The notes under the pieces were generated by a model. It was not told where the DNA came from. It saw only the letters and a list, made by a program, of their open reading frames with translations, and ran no database searches. This document shows, piece by piece, positions 31,649-40,203 of a stretch of DNA of 64,000 nucleotides. Source of the DNA: Streptomyces ochraceiscleroticus (GTDB lineage: Bacteria > Actinomycetota > Actinomycetes > Streptomycetales > Streptomycetaceae); the NCBI RefSeq assembly GCF_000720485.1, contig NZ_JOAX01000006.1, positions 186,001-250,000 on the forward strand, read 5' to 3'. Each line of letters begins with the position of its first letter. Position 1 is the first letter of the stretch. The position numbers were made by a program, and so were the translations under genes.

Positions 31649-32209
31649 TCAGCAGGCGATGCCTTGTTGCCTCAGGTACTCGCACTGGGTCTCGCCGGAG
31701 GTCTTGCCCCCGTTGTAAGCACGCGGGTCCTTGTACCCGGGACCGACCGGCTCGTTCGTCTCGAAGACGCCGTCACCGTCGGCATCGCCACCACCGGGAG
31801 CGATCTCCGCCCCTGCGGGCAGCCGGCATGCTGTCCGATCAGCGGGCTCCGTCGTGCACTGCTTCGGACCGTCCGCGCCGCCGGGTGAGGACGGCTGTTG
31901 TTGCTGCGGTGCCTCTCCTGGCCGCGAGCCACTGGGCTGCGAGGAGGCCGGTCGCTTGTCGTGGGCAGCGGCTTCGGCCGCGGCAGCCCGCTCCTTCGCA
32001 GCAGCTCGGTCCTGTGCCGTGGCTTGGGCAGTGAGATGACGGGCGGCCTGCGCGTTCCAGGAGGCATACGGAGCGGACCAGGCAACACGGGTGTGTTGGT
32101 GCTGCGCTTCGTTGGACGTACCGCACGCGACGAGCGGAGCGGCAAGGACCATTCCTGCCAACACGTAGAGAGCAGTGGCAGCCATGGAGTGGGGCGATGA
32201 GGGAGACAT
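31649..32209 (-). CDS. lipoprotein with EF-hand-like calcium loop
   Basis: A 186-residue protein with a lipoprotein signal (VLAGMVLAAPLVACGT, lipobox Cys at about 30). A long Ala/Glu/Gln-rich helical stretch (about 50-105) and a Pro/Ser/Gln linker follow. The C-terminus holds DADGDGVFETNE, an EF-hand-like DxDxDG loop, then CEYLRQQGIAC, possibly a disulfide. The start ATG 32209 keeps the signal peptide; ATG 32185 is an alternative. Local GC upstream is lower than in the rest of the window. Function is unknown; surface-attached calcium binding is the most that can be said. Confidence 0.65.
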   Translation of the reverse strand: MSPSSPHSMAATALYVLAGMVLAAPLVACGTSNEAQHQHTRVAWSAPYASWNAQAARHLTAQATAQDRAAAKERAAAAEAAAHDKRPASSQPSGSRPGEAPQQQQPSSPGGADGPKQCTTEPADRTACRLPAGAEIAPGGGDADGDGVFETNEPVGPGYKDPRAYNGGKTSGETQCEYLRQQGIAC

Positions 32210-32493
32210 GATGCGCTCTGTGGGCTCGCAGTTTTGAGTGATGTGCCGCATCCGAAGACCGGACAACAGTGTATGGCGATTTTGTCGGAATAAGCGAGAG
32301 TAAGTCGGAATTACTAACGAGCCGGGCGAATCATCGAGGCGCCCCGCTCTCCGCACGAGCCATGACTGCGATCGCTTTCCCGTTACTCGGGACCTGGCCG
32401 ACTTTCCTTGTGCCACACCGTTGCGCGATCACGGTGTGGTGACCAATCATGCTCAGCGAGTGATCTTCAGATCCCGCTGATCGGAGGGTGCCG

Positions 32494-33336
32494 GTGGCTG
32501 ACGGGGACGACAGTGCGGCAGTGGAGCTGCGCGGCGTCACGATGACGTACCACGGCGCGGAGGGCGATTACACGGCCGTGCGGGAGGTGGATCTGACAGT
32601 GGCTCCGGGACGGTTCGTCTCGGTCGTCGGGCCCACCGGATGCGGCAAGTCCACGGTGCTCAACGCCGTCGCCGGGCTGCGCGAGCCGTCCGCCGGGCAG
32701 GTACTGATCGGCGGCGAACCGCTGCGCGGCCTGAACCGCAGGGCCGGTTACATGTTCCAGCAGGACGCCCTGCTGCCCTGGAAGACCGTCGTGCAGAACG
32801 TGGCGTTCGGCCTCGAACTGTCCGGCGTGGAGGCCGAACGGCTGGCGCGGGCCCATGAGTGGGTCGTACGGGTCGGCCTGGCCGGCTTCGAGAACGCCTA
32901 CCCGCACCAGCTCTCCGGCGGTATGCGCAAGCGCACGGCCGTCGCCCAGACCTGGATCGGCGACCCGGACATCCTGCTGATGGACGAGCCGTTCGGGGCG
33001 CTGGACGTGCAGACCCGGCAGATCATGGAGAACGAGCTGCTGACGCTGTGGACCGACAGCGGCAAGACCGTCCTCTTCGTCACCCACGACCTGGAGGAGG
33101 CGGTGTCGCTGTCGGACGAGGTGGTGCTGCTGTCAGCGGGCCCCGGCAGCGGCGTCGTCGGCCGCTATCCCGTCGATCTCCCCCGGCCGCGCGACCTGCT
33201 CGACATCAGGACCACGCCGCGCTTCACCGAGCTGTACGGCGCGATCTGGGCGGACTTGAGGAACGAGGTGATGAGGACCTATGAGCGCGCTTCCCACGGG
33301 ACCGCGGGCGCCGGAGCTGTCCAAGACGCCGGCTGA
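32494..33336 (+). CDS. ABC importer ATPase (SsuB/TauB family)
   Basis: A 280-residue ATPase with Walker A GPTGCGKST (about 46-54), Q-loop FQQDALLPWKTV, signature LSGGMRKR (about 140) and Walker B LLMDEPFGALD. The LLPWKTV Q-loop and HDLEEAVSLSDEVVLLSAGPG are typical of the nitrate/sulfonate/taurine group. GTG 32494 is chosen because GGAGG sits 6 bases upstream; GTG 32488 would directly abut the ribosome site. It overlaps the permease gene by 56 bases. Substrate cannot be read from sequence; no sulfonatase or thiamine gene is near. Confidence 0.9.
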   Translation: MADGDDSAAVELRGVTMTYHGAEGDYTAVREVDLTVAPGRFVSVVGPTGCGKSTVLNAVAGLREPSAGQVLIGGEPLRGLNRRAGYMFQQDALLPWKTVVQNVAFGLELSGVEAERLARAHEWVVRVGLAGFENAYPHQLSGGMRKRTAVAQTWIGDPDILLMDEPFGALDVQTRQIMENELLTLWTDSGKTVLFVTHDLEEAVSLSDEVVLLSAGPGSGVVGRYPVDLPRPRDLLDIRTTPRFTELYGAIWADLRNEVMRTYERASHGTAGAGAVQDAG

Positions 33337-34165
33337 CACCGCGCCGTCCCGGTCCGCCGGGCCGCGGCGCCGCCGGACCGGCTGGACCGGCCGGGTGCGG
33401 CCCGCCGTGCTCACCGCGCAGCTCGGTCTCGCCGTACTGCTCGTCGCCGGCTGGGAGGTGGGCAGCCGTACGGGCGTCGTCGACCCGTTCTTCTTCAGCT
33501 CCCCCACCGCCGTCGCGGGCCGCATCGGGCAGTGGCTGGGCAGTGGCGAGATCGCCGGGCATCTGCTGACCACCCTGCTGGAGGCGGCGCTCGCGCTGGT
33601 CATCGGCGGGGTGCTGGGCCTGGGCATCGGCTTCCTGCTGGCCCGCGCCCGGACGCTGGCCGCCGTGCTCGATCCGTACATCAAGGTCCTCAACGCGCTG
33701 CCGCGGGTCGTGCTGGCGCCGATCTTCCTGCTCTGGTTCGGGCTCGGCATCTGGTCGAAGGTCGCCTTCGGCGTGACGCTGGTGTTCTTCATCGTCTTCT
33801 TCAACACCTACCAGGGCGTACGGGAAGTGGACCGGGTGCTGGTCGACAACGCCCGGATGCTGGGTGCGAAGGAGAGCCAGCTCATCCGGCACGTACTGCT
33901 GCCCAGCGCGATGTCGTGGATCTTCTCCAGCCTGCACACCAGCGTCGGCTTCGCGATCGTCGGCGCGGTGGTCGGCGAGTACCTCGGCGCCTCCGAAGGC
34001 ATGGGCTATCTGATCGCGCAGGCGGAGGGGACGTTCGACACGACGGGCGTGTTCGCCGGGATGGTCGTGCTCTCCGTCGTGGTCGTGGCCATCGATCTGC
34101 TCGTCAACCGCGTCGAACGCCGGCTGCTGCGCTGGCAGCCCGCCCGCGAGCGCACCCACGGCTGA
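33281..34165 (+). CDS. ABC importer permease (SsuC-like)
   Basis: A 294-residue permease with about six membrane helices after a 45-residue basic, Pro/Arg-rich N-terminus. The EAA-type coupling loop is VDNARMLGAKESQLIRHVLLPSAMSWIFSSLHTSVGFAIVGAVVGE. ATG 33281 follows GAGG, inside the end of the ATPase gene, indicating coupled translation. It forms one importer with the flanking genes. Confidence 0.9.
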   Translation: MSALPTGPRAPELSKTPADTAPSRSAGPRRRRTGWTGRVRPAVLTAQLGLAVLLVAGWEVGSRTGVVDPFFFSSPTAVAGRIGQWLGSGEIAGHLLTTLLEAALALVIGGVLGLGIGFLLARARTLAAVLDPYIKVLNALPRVVLAPIFLLWFGLGIWSKVAFGVTLVFFIVFFNTYQGVREVDRVLVDNARMLGAKESQLIRHVLLPSAMSWIFSSLHTSVGFAIVGAVVGEYLGASEGMGYLIAQAEGTFDTTGVFAGMVVLSVVVVAIDLLVNRVERRLLRWQPARERTHG

Positions 34166-34191
34166 CCCGTCCCCGTCCTTCAGGAGAGTTC

Positions 34192-35226
34192 ATGGCGCAC
34201 CATCTTGTCCGTCGCCCGCTGCGCAGGGCCGTGGCCGCGGCGGCCTGCCTCGCCACGCTCGCCGCCGCCTCCGGCTGTTCGTCCGCCGGCGGGGGCGACG
34301 CCGTACGCATCGGTGTCGGCGGCCAGCCGCTGCTGGTCTACCTGCCCACCACGCTCGCCCAGCAGCTCGGTTACTACAAGAAGGAGGGTGTGCAGGTCAG
34401 GCTGGCGGACCTGCAGGGCGGGTCCAAGGCGCTGCAGGCGATGCAGGGCGGCAGCGTCGACGTGGTGAGCGGCTACTACGACCACACGATCCAGATGCAG
34501 GCCAAGCACAAGGACGTGGTGTCGTTCGTGAACATGCTGCGGTACCCGTCGCTGGTGCTGGCGGTCTCGCCCAAGGCGAGCAAGAAGATCGACTCGGTCG
34601 ACGACCTCAAGGGCGCCAAGGTCGGCGTGACAGCGCCCGGTTCCTCCACGGACTTCTTCCTCAAGAAGCTGCTGGCCGACCACGGCATGAAGGCCGACGC
34701 GGCGAGCGTCCAGGGCATCGGGGGCGACTCGACCGCGGTCGCGGCGATGGAGCAGGGCCGGGTGGACGCGGCCGTCATGCTCGACCCGGCCGTCTCCCAG
34801 CTCCAGAAGCGGGCCGGGGCGAAGCGGGTGAAGATCCTCACCGACACCCGCACCGAGCGGGGCGTCAAGGAGGACTTCGGCGTGTCCACCTACCCCGCCG
34901 CCGTCCTGTACTCGGACCGCGACTGGCTGGAGGACCACCCCGACCAGGCGCGCAAGCTCGCGAAGGCGATCGTCCGGGCGCTGAAGTACATCGACACCCA
35001 CTCCGCCAAGGAGATCGCGGCCAAGATGCCCCGCAAGTACGCCGGTGACGACCCGGCGGTCTACGAGAAGGCCATCGCGCAGGCCAAGGACGCCTATGCC
35101 AAGGACGGGCTGATCCGGCCCGACGGCGCGGCGGCGGTGCACAAGGTGCTGTCCGCCTTCACGCCGGAGATCGCGAAGGCCGATGTGGACCTGAAGAAGA
35201 CTTACACCAATGAGTATCTGAAGTAG
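34192..35226 (+). CDS. ABC importer substrate-binding lipoprotein (NMT1/THI5-like)
   Basis: A 344-residue solute receptor with lipoprotein signal (AAAACLATLAAASGCSSAGG, Cys at about 29). The fold family shows in QPLLVYLPTTLAQQLGYYKKEGVQVRLADLQGGSKALQAMQGGSVDVVSGYYDHTIQ and GVTAPGSSTDFFLKKLLADHG, a layout like SsuA/THI5 (sulfonate, nitrate or pyrimidine precursor). ATG 34192 is preceded by AGGAGAG. A strong hairpin follows the gene. Confidence 0.9.
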   Translation: MAHHLVRRPLRRAVAAAACLATLAAASGCSSAGGGDAVRIGVGGQPLLVYLPTTLAQQLGYYKKEGVQVRLADLQGGSKALQAMQGGSVDVVSGYYDHTIQMQAKHKDVVSFVNMLRYPSLVLAVSPKASKKIDSVDDLKGAKVGVTAPGSSTDFFLKKLLADHGMKADAASVQGIGGDSTAVAAMEQGRVDAAVMLDPAVSQLQKRAGAKRVKILTDTRTERGVKEDFGVSTYPAAVLYSDRDWLEDHPDQARKLAKAIVRALKYIDTHSAKEIAAKMPRKYAGDDPAVYEKAIAQAKDAYAKDGLIRPDGAAAVHKVLSAFTPEIAKADVDLKKTYTNEYLK

Positions 35227-35242
35227 GGCAGTCCGGATGCTC

Positions 35243-35270
35243 GGGGGTGCTCTCGTACGAGGGCACCCCC
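35243..35270. terminator. bidirectional terminator hairpin
   Basis: GGGGGTGC and GCACCCCC form an 8-bp stem enclosing a smaller CTCG/CGAG stem, 17 bases after the ABC receptor gene and 12 bases beyond the convergent glycosidase stop. Confidence 0.75.
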
Positions 35271-35281
35271 CGGGCCTCCGG

Positions 35282-37237
35282 TCAGTCCTTCGCCGCCGCG
35301 TCCTGCAGCTCGCGCACCTTCGCGAGGAAGTCACCGATGAACGGGTCGGCGATCTTGACGGGGCCGTGCGGGCGGGTCTCCTCCGGGTCGGAGGTGATCT
35401 TCCCGGCGGAGGTGGCGTCGGCGTCCATGGCGGCACGTTCCTTCGCGGCCCGCGCCGTGTCCCCGTCCTGAACCGCCGTCAGCGTGGCCAGGCCGTGCCG
35501 CATTGCCGAGCCCCACAGCTCCGTGGCGTCCAGCCAGCGGTCGGCGTCGTGCAGGAAGAGCTTGTCGGGCACCCCGGCGCGCAGCACGCCCGGCGTCCGC
35601 ACGATGTCCTCGACGGTCGGGCTCAGCTTCTTCACCGCGGCCCGCGGGTCGGTGTCGTACGCCTTCCAGAACTCCGCCAGCCGGGCGCTGAGCACCGGGG
35701 CCTGCGGCTGCCACGGCGTCTCACCGAAGGTGGGCGCCATGTGGTTGAGGTCCACGAAGGTCTGCACGGCGTCGGCGACCCGCGGGTCGCCGCCCGCGAG
35801 GTGCAGCGCGGACTGCCGGGCCGAGCGGGTCACGTCGTAACCGCGGTCGTTCCAGGCGAAGTCGGCGATGGTGAAGACGGCGAGCTTGCTGGCCGCTTCC
35901 TGGTTCATCGGGTTGGAGACGACGCCGCTGAGGTGGTCGGAGAGGCTCGCCTCGCGCTTGTCGTACGGGGCGAGCAGCAGCCGCCCTGCGGTCTGGCCGT
36001 AGTCGTTGACGGGGTAGTTGTCCCAGACGAAGACCTTGCGGCCGAACAGCTCGGCGGCCTTGGCGGCCTGGTCGTTGGTGATCTCCGACGGCACGACCTC
36101 GGTGCCGGTCCACATCACCTCGACGTCCTTGTCCAGCGCCGAGCGCAGCTTCTGCTTGTACGCGGTGTCGGTGAGGTCGCCGTACTCGGTGGGGACCATC
36201 TGGAGCGGGTTGGTGCCCTCATGGGTGGCGACGAAGTCGTGCTGGACGGTGTTGAGCAGGCCCACCTGTGCCTCGGCGGCGGGGCCGCGGCCCGGCGCGC
36301 CGAATTTCTGCTCGTCCCCCGCGCAGTTCCACTTGGTGTAGCTGATGTCGTCCAGCGGGACGGAGAAGGAGCGTACGCCCAGGTCGTACAGCGACTGCAG
36401 CTTGGCGGTGAGCGCCTTGACGTCGGCCGGGTCGGAATAGCAGATGGAGTTGCCGGGCGAGACGGCGAACGTGAAGCGGACATGGTTCCCGGTCGCGCGC
36501 TTCACCAGTGCGCCCAGCTCGGCGAGCTTTTCGGCGGGATAGGGGTCGCGCCACTTCTCGCGGTGGTACGGGTCGTCCTTCGGCGCGTAGACGTAGGTGT
36601 TGGACTTCACCTCGCCGAGGAAGTCCATCTGGTCCAGGCGCTCTTCGTTCGTCCACGGGGAGCCGTAGAAGCCCTCGATGGAGCCGCGCAGCGGCATGGA
36701 CGGGAAGTCGGAGACGGCGGCCCCGGCGATCCGGCCCTTGGTGATCAGGCCGCGCAGGGTCTGCACGGCGTAGTACTGGCCTGCGGCGTCGGTGCCACCG
36801 AGCGCGACGGTGGCGCGCTGCTGCCGGCCGGTCGCGACCCGCAGCGCGTATCCCTCGTCGTGCGTCGGTACGTCGGTGCCGCGCAGGGCCGCCGCCACGT
36901 CCGGGCGGCCGGCCGGGCCGAGCAGCACGGTGAGCGGGGCGTGACCCGTGGCACGGGCGGTGACATCGATGTCATGGATGCCGTGCGCGCGCAGCGTCTC
37001 GGTGAGCAGCCGCCGGGCTGCCGCGTCGGTGTCCTTGCCGGCGACGATCTCGGCGCGGCCGCCGAGCGGGACGTCGGCCGAGGCCCGGGACAGGTGCTGG
37101 GGCGTCGGCGAGATCACGGGGAGCGGCTGTGCGGGCGCGGGCTCCGGGGCCGCGCCCGCCGAGGGCGCCGTGCCGAGCGTGGCGGCGGCGAGCAGGACGG
37201 CGAGCGAGCCGGTGCGGGATCTGGAGAGGACGGTCAC
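35282..37237 (-). CDS. secreted GH84 beta-N-acetylglucosaminidase
   Basis: A 651-residue exported glycosidase. Signal peptide residues 1-30 (SLAVLLAAATLGTAPSAGA); a GH20b-like N-terminal domain to about 175; the GH84 catalytic domain about 185-480, starting LRGSIEGFYGSPWTNEERLDQMDFLGEVKSNTYVYAPKDDPYHREKWR. The catalytic pair is Asp296-Asp297 in VPLDDISYTKW. The C-terminal helical part follows. GH84 enzymes remove beta-linked GlcNAc by substrate assistance. GTG 37237 has GGAGG 4 bases upstream and leaves a proper signal peptide; the upstream ATG at 37348 does not. No DasR site was recognised nearby. Confidence 0.92.
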   Translation of the reverse strand: MTVLSRSRTGSLAVLLAAATLGTAPSAGAAPEPAPAQPLPVISPTPQHLSRASADVPLGGRAEIVAGKDTDAAARRLLTETLRAHGIHDIDVTARATGHAPLTVLLGPAGRPDVAAALRGTDVPTHDEGYALRVATGRQQRATVALGGTDAAGQYYAVQTLRGLITKGRIAGAAVSDFPSMPLRGSIEGFYGSPWTNEERLDQMDFLGEVKSNTYVYAPKDDPYHREKWRDPYPAEKLAELGALVKRATGNHVRFTFAVSPGNSICYSDPADVKALTAKLQSLYDLGVRSFSVPLDDISYTKWNCAGDEQKFGAPGRGPAAEAQVGLLNTVQHDFVATHEGTNPLQMVPTEYGDLTDTAYKQKLRSALDKDVEVMWTGTEVVPSEITNDQAAKAAELFGRKVFVWDNYPVNDYGQTAGRLLLAPYDKREASLSDHLSGVVSNPMNQEAASKLAVFTIADFAWNDRGYDVTRSARQSALHLAGGDPRVADAVQTFVDLNHMAPTFGETPWQPQAPVLSARLAEFWKAYDTDPRAAVKKLSPTVEDIVRTPGVLRAGVPDKLFLHDADRWLDATELWGSAMRHGLATLTAVQDGDTARAAKERAAMDADATSAGKITSDPEETRPHGPVKIADPFIGDFLAKVRELQDAAAKD

Positions 37238-37542
37238 GTGGCCTCCGGGGTGCGGTCGGACGGCGGGAACGCGGACGGCCCATGGGGGGTGAGCGGAACG
37301 GGGGCCTGAACCGTCCGCAAGCCTCCGACATGCGGGAACGTACGTCAATGCCGTCGAGTCCAGCAGGACTTGGAGTTTTGTCCGCGTGTTTCGCCCTGGT
37401 GCCCTGCGGGCACATCCGCCCGCGCCTCGCAGTGGCGACCGCGCTAACGGCCCAACCCCGGGTGCGGTCCCGCGGCGGCGCGTGCAGGCTCCTGTCTGAC
37501 GTCACATCTGACGTAATCCCACCCACGGACAGGAGCCGCCCC
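37238..37542. other. divergent intergenic region
   Basis: About 305 bases between the glycosidase and the small secreted protein. It holds a loose inverted repeat (GCGGACGG at 37271-37278 with CCGTCCGC at 37311-37318), a TTGACG on the minus strand at 37344-37349 that could be a -35 for the glycosidase, and the direct repeats listed separately. I see no gene in it. Confidence 0.4.
37495..37516 (+). promoter_or_regulatory. direct repeat TCTGACGT(C/A)A
   Basis: Two copies of the 10-base word, 12 bases apart start to start (37495 and 37507), lie 27 bases before the small secreted protein gene. The spacing is about one helical turn, as for a regulator binding one face of the DNA. Confidence 0.4.
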
Positions 37543-38103
37543 ATGCGCGCACGCCGACTGGCTGCCACGCTCGCCCTCACGACGCTCAGCCTCACCACGC
37601 TCACCTCGCTGGCCGCCGCCCCCGGCCCGGCCGCCGCCCACGAACGGCTGGACTCCGGCCACCCGGACCACGTCCGGCACGACCTGGCGAAGGCCCGGCA
37701 TGCCACCTCCCGGTTCACCGACGAGCGGGAGGCCGTCAAGGCGGGCTACAAGCGCACCGACGAGTGCGTCAGCTCGACGGAGGGCGGCATGGGGTACCAC
37801 TACGTCAAGGGCGAGTACATCGGCTCCACCGACCCGGCGAAGCCCGCGGTGCTCGTCTACGTCCCGGGCCATGACGGCAAGCGCCGGCTGGGCGCCCTGG
37901 AGTACGTCGTCCTCGACCGCGACAAGAACGTGAACACCGACGACGACCGGCCGAGGATGTTCGGCCGCGGATTCGACGGCCCGATGCCCGGTCACGCGCC
38001 GGAGATGCCGATCCACTACGACCTGCACGTCTGGCTGTACAAGCACAATCCCGACGGGCTGCTGGCGATGTTCAACCCGCACGTGCACTGCCCCGCCTCC
38101 TGA
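37543..38103 (+). CDS. small secreted protein of unknown function
   Basis: A 186-residue exported protein: signal peptide 1-34 (LAATLALTTLSLTTLTSLAAAPGPAAA), then a conserved-looking core with DECVSSTEGGMGYHYVKGEYIG, AVLVYVPGHDGKRRLGALEYVVLD and HYDLHVWLYKHNPDGLLAMFNPHVHC. Several His residues and two Cys may bind metal or form a disulfide. I do not recognise a named domain. ATG 37543 follows AGGAG; a strong hairpin follows the gene. Confidence 0.8.
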   Translation: MRARRLAATLALTTLSLTTLTSLAAAPGPAAAHERLDSGHPDHVRHDLAKARHATSRFTDEREAVKAGYKRTDECVSSTEGGMGYHYVKGEYIGSTDPAKPAVLVYVPGHDGKRRLGALEYVVLDRDKNVNTDDDRPRMFGRGFDGPMPGHAPEMPIHYDLHVWLYKHNPDGLLAMFNPHVHCPAS

Positions 38104-38118
38104 CCACGCGGCCGCGGC

Positions 38119-38156
38119 GCGGCGCCCCTCCCCCGTCAGCGGTGGAGGGGCGCCGC
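38119..38156 (+). terminator. hairpin after small secreted protein gene
   Basis: A perfect 13-bp stem (GCGGCGCCCCTCC and complement) with a 12-base loop starts 16 bases after the stop and ends before larC. Confidence 0.8.
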
Positions 38157-38286
38157 CGCGTCGGTCACCGGGACGGGACGTTCGTCACCAAGATCTTCGC
38201 TGACGAGACGCCGCCCGACTCCTGATCCTAGGATCGGGACCGTGTCCGTACGGCGAACGTCCCGCAGCACCGCAGGAGAGCACCGC

Positions 38287-39519
38287 ATGACCGACCCGCA
38301 CCGGCTGGCCTGGCTCGATGTCACCTCCGGCGTCGCGGGGGACATGCTGCTCGGCGCGCTGGTCGACGCCGGTGCCGCGCCGGAGGCCGTGCAGCAGGCG
38401 ATCGACGCGGTGGTACCGGGCGCGGTGCGGCTGACGCAGGCGGCCGTCACCCGCGCCGGGCTGCGCGCCACGAAGGTCGGCGTCGAGCCGCTGGCCGAGG
38501 ACCATCCGCACCGCACCTGGCGCTCCATCAGGGTCCGGATCGAGGAAGCCGGGCTGCCGGCGCCCGTGGCCGACCGGGCCCTGGCGGCCTTCGGCCGGCT
38601 CGCGGCGGCGGAGGCGCGGGTGCATGGCGTGCCGGTCGAGGAGGTGCACTTCCACGAGGTCGGCGCGTGGGACTCGATAGCGGACGTGGTCGGGGTCTGC
38701 GCCGCGCTGCACGACCTCGGGATCGCGCGGATCACCGCGAGCGCGGCCGCGCTGGGCTCCGGGCGGGTGCGCACGGCGCACGGCGAGCTCCCGGTGCCGG
38801 TGCCCGCCGTGCTCGAACTGGCCGCGGGCTGGGAGGTGGTGGGCGGCGGCACGGGCGAGCTGGCCACCCCGACCGGCATGGCGCTGGTGACCGCACTGGC
38901 TGCGGAGTGCGGCGATCTGCCGCGGCTGCGGGCCGAGGCGACCGGGGTGGGCGCCGGTACGAAGGACACACCGGGGCGGCCGAACGTCGTACGGGTGGTG
39001 ATCGGCACCCCGGCGGATGCCGCGTCCGGGACCGACGAGGAGATCTCCGCCGTCGTCCTGGAGGCCAACGTCGACGATCTGGACCCGCGGCTGTGGCCCG
39101 GTGTGCTCGCCTCGCTCCTGACGGCCGGCGCCTCGGACGCCTGGCTGGTCCCGATCCTGATGAAGAAGGGCCGCCCGGCGCACACCCTCCGCGTGCTGGC
39201 GCCGCGGCAGCGCGCCGACGCGCTGCGCGACCTGGTCTTCCGGGAGACCAGCACGATCGGGGTCCGCGAGTCGGCCGTACGGAAGACCGCACTGGAGCGG
39301 ACGTGGATACGCGTCCCCATGGCGGGCGACGACGAGGTGCCGGTCAAGGTCGCCCACCGCGGTGGCGTGATCGTACGGGCCACCCCCGAATTCGAGGACG
39401 TGGCGGCCCTCGCCGCGGATCGGGGGCAGCCGGTCGTCACGCTGCTGGACGCCGCGGCCGCGGCGGCAGTGGCATCCGGGCTGGTCCCGGGCGCCGAACT
39501 GCCGACCGGCCGGAGGTAG
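38287..39519 (+). CDS. larC: LarC, nickel insertion enzyme for the nickel-pincer cofactor
   Basis: A 410-residue protein matching LarC, the CTP-dependent enzyme that puts nickel into the pyridinium dithio-mononucleotide precursor. Visible marks: WLDVTSGVAGDMLLGALVDAGA at the start, VEEVHFHEVGAWDSIADVVG with its His pair, GTGELATPTGMAL and VLEANVDDLDP, then LMKKGRPAHTLRVL. It is one continuous frame, unlike the Lactobacillus gene made by ribosomal frameshift. ATG 38287 follows AGGAGAG. It is convergent with larB, with only 6 bases between the stops, so it is made from a different promoter than larA-larE-larB. Confidence 0.92.
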   Translation: MTDPHRLAWLDVTSGVAGDMLLGALVDAGAAPEAVQQAIDAVVPGAVRLTQAAVTRAGLRATKVGVEPLAEDHPHRTWRSIRVRIEEAGLPAPVADRALAAFGRLAAAEARVHGVPVEEVHFHEVGAWDSIADVVGVCAALHDLGIARITASAAALGSGRVRTAHGELPVPVPAVLELAAGWEVVGGGTGELATPTGMALVTALAAECGDLPRLRAEATGVGAGTKDTPGRPNVVRVVIGTPADAASGTDEEISAVVLEANVDDLDPRLWPGVLASLLTAGASDAWLVPILMKKGRPAHTLRVLAPRQRADALRDLVFRETSTIGVRESAVRKTALERTWIRVPMAGDDEVPVKVAHRGGVIVRATPEFEDVAALAADRGQPVVTLLDAAAAAAVASGLVPGAELPTGRR

Positions 39520-39525
39520 CCGTAC

Positions 39526-40203
39526 TCAGCAGGGCGCCGCGATCTGGGCCGCCATGTGGCCCGCCCCGTAGCCGTTGTCGATGTTGACCACCGCGACGCC
39601 CGGGGCGCAGGCGTTGAGCATGGTCAGCAGGGGGGCGAGGCCGCCGAAGGCGGCGCCGTAGCCGACCGAGGTCGGGACGGCGACGACCGGCGCCGCGATC
39701 AGGCCGGCCACGACGCCGGGGAGGGCGCCGTCCATGCCGGCGACGACCACGACGGCCCGTGCGGCGCGCAGCCGGTCGAGTTTGCCGAGGACGCGGTGCA
39801 GCCCGGCCACGCCCACGTCCGCCACGAAGTCGGTCTCCCGGCCGAGGTAGGCGGCGGTGAGCAGGGCTTCCCGCGCCACGGGGAGGTCGGAGGTACCCGC
39901 GCAGACCACGACCACCTTGCCACCGGCCGGCGGGGGCGGCTCCGGTGGCCAGGCGAGCAGCCGGGCCTCCGCGTCATGGCGCGCTTCGGGGAGTTCGGCG
40001 AGTACCGCCTTGGCGTGGCCGTCGTCCGCGCGGGTGAAGAGGGTGACCGGGTCGGCGCCCTTCTCCCGTACGGCGGCGGCGATGGCGGCGACCTGGGCGG
40101 CCGTCTTCCCCTCGCAGTAGACGGCCTCCGGGTAGCCCCGCCGGGCGGCCCGGTCGTGATCCAGCTCCGCGAGGCCCGTGAGGTCCGGCGTGCTCTCAGC
40201 CAT
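39526..40203 (-). CDS. larB: LarB, pyridinium biscarboxylate mononucleotide synthase
   Basis: A 225-residue PurE-like enzyme that carboxylates and hydrolyses nicotinic acid adenine dinucleotide to start the nickel-pincer cofactor. Signatures: LDHDRAARRGYPEAVYCEGKTAAQVAAI, VVVVCAGTSDLPVAREAL, FVADVGVAGLHR and the terminal GYGAGHMAAQIA. ATG 40203 overlaps the larE end by 8 bases. It is the last gene of the leftward larA-larE-larB operon. Confidence 0.93.
   Translation of the reverse strand: MAESTPDLTGLAELDHDRAARRGYPEAVYCEGKTAAQVAAIAAAVREKGADPVTLFTRADDGHAKAVLAELPEARHDAEARLLAWPPEPPPPAGGKVVVVCAGTSDLPVAREALLTAAYLGRETDFVADVGVAGLHRVLGKLDRLRAARAVVVVAGMDGALPGVVAGLIAAPVVAVPTSVGYGAAFGGLAPLLTMLNACAPGVAVVNIDNGYGAGHMAAQIAAPC

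Noticed and set aside
32494..35226. ABC importer as the carnitine/betaine uptake system
   Set aside because: ATPase, permease and receptor are of the SsuABC/THI5 type; betaine/carnitine receptors (OpuAC/ProX) have different motifs, and the locus is 14 kb from the carnitine genes.
37238..37542. DasR-type operator for the GH84 gene
   Set aside because: I looked for an ACTGGTCTAGACCA-like palindrome and found none.
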